A stretch of DNA of 64,000 nt from Propionibacteriaceae bacterium (GTDB taxonomy: Bacteria > Actinomycetota > Actinomycetes > Propionibacteriales > Propionibacteriaceae). The translations under genes and the position numbers were made by a program. Every line of letters starts with the position of its first letter. The first letter of the stretch is position 1. Shown one piece after another: positions 61,569 through 64,000 of this stretch. The notes under the pieces were generated by a model that was not told the DNA's origin, did no database searches, and saw only the letters and a list, made by a program, of their open reading frames with translations. The stretch is taken from assembly GCA_017306015.1 (NCBI GenBank), contig JAFKJK010000013.1, positions 62,001 through 126,000 on the forward strand. Reading direction: 5' to 3'.

Positions 61569-62992
61569 TGCCCAGCCCGCGGGTGCGCGTCCCCCAGGAG
61601 CCCCGGGCGCTCGCGGCGGGGTTGCGCCGCCTCCGCGACGGCCTCGGGGTGCCGGCGGAGTTCCCGACCGAGGTGCTCGCCGAGGCTGAGGCGGCAGCGG
61701 TCGCGCCGCGGCTACCGGTGCGCGACTGCACCGACGTCGCCTTCGTGACCCTCGACCCGGCGGGTTCGCTGGACCTCGACCAGGCGTTCCACCTGTCCCG
61801 CACGGCCGGCGGCTACCTGTTCCGCTACGCGATCGCCGACGTGGCCGCCTTCGTGGCACCCGGCGGACGGCTGGACGCCGAGGCCCACGCGCGCGGCGAG
61901 ACCCTGTACGCGCCGAACCACCGGATCGGCCTGCACCCACCGGTGCTGAGCGAGGGTGCAGCCAGTCTGCTGCCGGATCAGGTCCGGCCGGCACTGGTGT
62001 GGGAACTGGCGCTCGACGGCTCCGGCCAGACCACGTCCGCTCGGGTCGAGCGAGGCCTCGTCCGGAGCCGGGCCAAGCTCGACTACGTCAGCGCGCAGGC
62101 AGCACTGGACGCCGGAACGGCCCCGGAACAACTGCAGTTGCTGCGTGAGATCGGGACTCTGCGCCTGCAGCTGGAGGCGGCGCGCGGCGGGGTCAGCCTG
62201 TCGGTGCCCGAGCAGGAGGTGGTCGCCACTGGCCGCGACTGGACACTGGCCTACCGCGCCACCCTGCCGATCGAGGACTGGAACGCGCAGCTGTCGCTGG
62301 CGACCGGGATGGCTGCCGCGAAGCTGATGCTGGATGCCGGGACCGGAATCCTGCGCACCCTGCCGCCGGCGAGGGACGGCGCGATCGAGCGGCTGCGCCG
62401 GATCGCGAAGGCGCTGGGACTGGCCTGGCCGCACTCACTGGCCTACCCCGATTTCGTTCGTGGCCTGGACGCGTCGGTGCCCGCGCAGGCCGCGATGCTG
62501 AATTCCTGCACCACCCTGTTCCGGGGAGCGGCCTACGCGGCCTTCACCGGGACACCGCCCGAGCAGCCGATCCATGCGGCCATCGCTGCCCCGTACGCGC
62601 ATGTCACCGCGCCGCTGCGCCGGCTGGTCGATCGGTACGCGGGCGAGGTCTGTGCGGCAATCAGCGCCGGTCAGCCGGTGCCCGACTGGGTGGTGGCCGG
62701 GTTGCCTCAGCTCCCCGACGTGATGGCCGAGTCGGGACGGCGAGCCAACCGGTTCGAGCGTGGCACCGTGAACCTGGTCGAGGCACTCGTCCTGTCGCCC
62801 CACCTGGGGCAGGAGTTCAGCGGCACCCTGATCGAGGTCGAGCCCGACGACGACGAGGGCACGCTGCAGCTGGCCGTCCCCGCTGTCGAGGCGAAGATCA
62901 GGGGCGATCATCTGATCCTGGGCTCCGAGGTGCGTGCGACGCTCGTCGCCGCCGACCTGCTCGACGGTGACGTGGAGTTCCGCGTCCTCTGA
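61568..62992 (+). CDS. RNB-domain ribonuclease (RNase II/R family)
   Basis: A 474-residue exoribonuclease with the RNB core: DVAFVTLDPAGSLDLDQAFH (catalytic Asp cluster), YAIADVAAFVAPGGRLD, ETLYAPNHRIGLHPPVLSEG and APYAHVTAPLRRLVDRY. It is shorter than RNase R and lacks clear cold-shock and S1 domains, a form common in actinobacteria. Its ATG overlaps the RNase H stop, so two RNA-degrading enzymes are coexpressed. Confidence 0.92.
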   Translation: MPSPRVRVPQEPRALAAGLRRLRDGLGVPAEFPTEVLAEAEAAAVAPRLPVRDCTDVAFVTLDPAGSLDLDQAFHLSRTAGGYLFRYAIADVAAFVAPGGRLDAEAHARGETLYAPNHRIGLHPPVLSEGAASLLPDQVRPALVWELALDGSGQTTSARVERGLVRSRAKLDYVSAQAALDAGTAPEQLQLLREIGTLRLQLEAARGGVSLSVPEQEVVATGRDWTLAYRATLPIEDWNAQLSLATGMAAAKLMLDAGTGILRTLPPARDGAIERLRRIAKALGLAWPHSLAYPDFVRGLDASVPAQAAMLNSCTTLFRGAAYAAFTGTPPEQPIHAAIAAPYAHVTAPLRRLVDRYAGEVCAAISAGQPVPDWVVAGLPQLPDVMAESGRRANRFERGTVNLVEALVLSPHLGQEFSGTLIEVEPDDDEGTLQLAVPAVEAKIRGDHLILGSEVRATLVAADLLDGDVEFRVL

Positions 62993-63019
62993 CGGGGAAG
63001 GCTCCGGTACGCTGGAGGT

Positions 63020-63424
63020 GGACGAGTCGGCCGGGTGATCGCTGCTCACGCAGAGGAAAGTCCGGACTCCACAGAGCAGGGTGGTGGGTAACGCCCACCC
63101 GGGGTGACCCGCGGGAAAGTGCCACAGAGAACAGACCGCCACGTCGCGAGACGGGGCAAGGGTGAAACGGTGCGTGTAAGAGACCACCGCGTCCCAGGTG
63201 ACTGGGGCGGCACGGCAAACCCCACCCGGAGCAAGACCAAGAAGGGCCGCCCGTGTCCGGAAGGACGCAGCGGCCCGCGGACGCCGCTATCAGCGCTGCT
63301 CGCGCGAGGCGTCCGGGTAGGTCGCACGCCGGCAACGGCGAAGGCGGTTGGCGACAGCCGTCGCAGATGGATGATCACCGCCCCGACCGGGGCACAGGAT
63401 CCGGCTTACAGGCCGGCTCGTCCC
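63020..63424 (+). ncRNA. rnpB: RNase P RNA (bacterial type A)
   Basis: The 5' segment GGACGAGTCGGCCGG pairs with CCGGCTCGTCC near the 3' end (stem P1). The universal CRI motif GAGGAAAGTCCGGACTCC is near 63054. ACAGAGAACAGACCGCC, GGGTGAAACGGTGCGTGTAAG and CGGCAAACCCCACCCGGAGC follow, and the 3' CACAGGATCCGGCTTACAG completes the core. A TACGCT -10 box (63008-63013) lies six bases before the expected transcription start. It is the catalytic subunit of tRNA 5' processing. Confidence 0.96.
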
Positions 63425-63605
63425 ATCCCCGGCTGATGAATTGGGGCGGCCCAGCCAGACATTCCGGGGGGTTGGGTGCCTGGCGGGGCCTGGTCGCGAC
63501 TCGAAGAGGGGGATCCGAGTAGTCGCGACGTGTTTGAAACGATAACCCAGTTCGCCGGCTCGCGCGTCCACATCGACAACGGTTTCGACGTTGAGACCCG
63601 AAGTC

Positions 63606-64000
63606 TCAAGCTCTGGTGAGGACTTCTGCCCCGTCCGGTGTGACCACCAGAGTCTGCTCGAATTGCGCGACCCTGCTGAGGTCGTTGGTCACCACCGTCC
63701 AGCCGTCCCGCCACACGTGGGAGCGATGGTCCCCGAGGGCCAGCATCGGCTCGATGGTGAAGGTCATCCCGACCTCCATCACCGTGTCGTATGCCGGGGT
63801 GTCGAAGTGGGGGATCACCAGCCCCGAGTGGAACGCGGTGTGCACCCCGTGGCCGGTGTAGTCGCGGACGACGCCGTAGCCGAACCGCTTGGCGTAGGCC
63901 TCGATCACCCGCCCGATCACGTTGAGTTCCCGCCCGGGACGGACGGCGCGAATGCCGCGGTTCATCGCCTCCTCGGTGCGCTCGGACAGCAGCCGGGACT
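63606..64000 (-). CDS. map: Type I methionine aminopeptidase, C-terminal part (cut by window edge)
   Basis: The last 131 codons are present. [19 protein letters not shown] (metal His and substrate His), [14 protein letters not shown] (metal Glu) and [19 protein letters not shown] (final metal Glu) are the C-terminal half of MetAP. The region 63425-63605 between it and rnpB shows no gene. Confidence 0.94.
   Translation of the reverse strand, partial: SRLLSERTEEAMNRGIRAVRPGRELNVIGRVIEAYAKRFGYGVVRDYTGHGVHTAFHSGLVIPHFDTPAYDTVMEVGMTFTIEPMLALGDHRSHVWRDGWTVVTNDLSRVAQFEQTLVVTPDGAEVLTRA

Overview
The window is high-GC DNA from an actinobacterium, with GTG and TTG starts, many leaderless promoters and Tat export. 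The gene set and order resemble Propionibacteriales and, more distantly, Mycobacterium; the genus cannot be fixed from the sequence. Most genes are core metabolism or housekeeping. They are separated by unusually long intergenic stretches filled with short repeats.

Layout. 1-7.0 kb: rmuC (edge-cut), a small membrane protein, an M18 aminopeptidase, a HAD hydrolase, a two-domain VOC protein, an AlkZ-like protein and ychF. 7.0-8.6 kb: a small decaying accessory patch with a broken higB toxin beside an intact higA, a DUF4262 gene and a frameshifted cytidine-deaminase-like gene. 8.6-20 kb: a PNPOx-GNAT fusion, an ABC exporter, secreted alkaline phosphatase, pullulanase-type glucosidase and transketolase. 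20-27 kb: two EamA transporters, fdxA-dapC, and dapD and dapE divergently transcribed. 28-35 kb: an ABC-F ATPase, a YchJ-like protein, a LysR gene broken by deletion beside a class V aminotransferase, a DUF559 protein and a LOG-family protein. 35-46.7 kb: DUF3117, glgA and glgC divergent, an HTH/MFS pair, an O-methyltransferase, a biotin carrier, dapA, tatB, an MgtE-N/CBS protein, DUF1003 and mrp. 47-52.8 kb: a LacI-controlled sugar ABC importer with a Tat-exported glucoamylase-like hydrolase. 53-64 kb: a GyrI-like protein, a CitE-like lyase, a stress-domain protein, a TrpB2-type synthase, a DUF2975/HTH pair, aminopeptidase P, a zinc-ribbon/RNase H/RNB operon, RNase P RNA and map (edge-cut).

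How the genes work together. dapA, dapC, dapD and dapE cover most of the succinylase route to diaminopimelate and lysine. glgC, the glgA-type transferase and the debranching enzyme cover glycogen or alpha-glucan turnover. The 47-52.8 kb cluster looks like one inducible oligosaccharide system.

Most unusual signal. There are 24 copies at ten loci of an element that begins GGGAC, ends GTCCC (one copy ends GTCTC) and is 76 bp long in 22 copies (75 bp in two). The ends are inverted repeats of roughly GGGACA-N3-CTGCCG, while the middle 46 bp is almost free to vary. A second family of 29-31 bp palindromic-ended repeats sharing the core GGGGACAGGTAC fills three other intergenic regions. Four further intergenic patches carry 18-22 bp degenerate tandem repeats. 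None contains a transposase or a cas gene.
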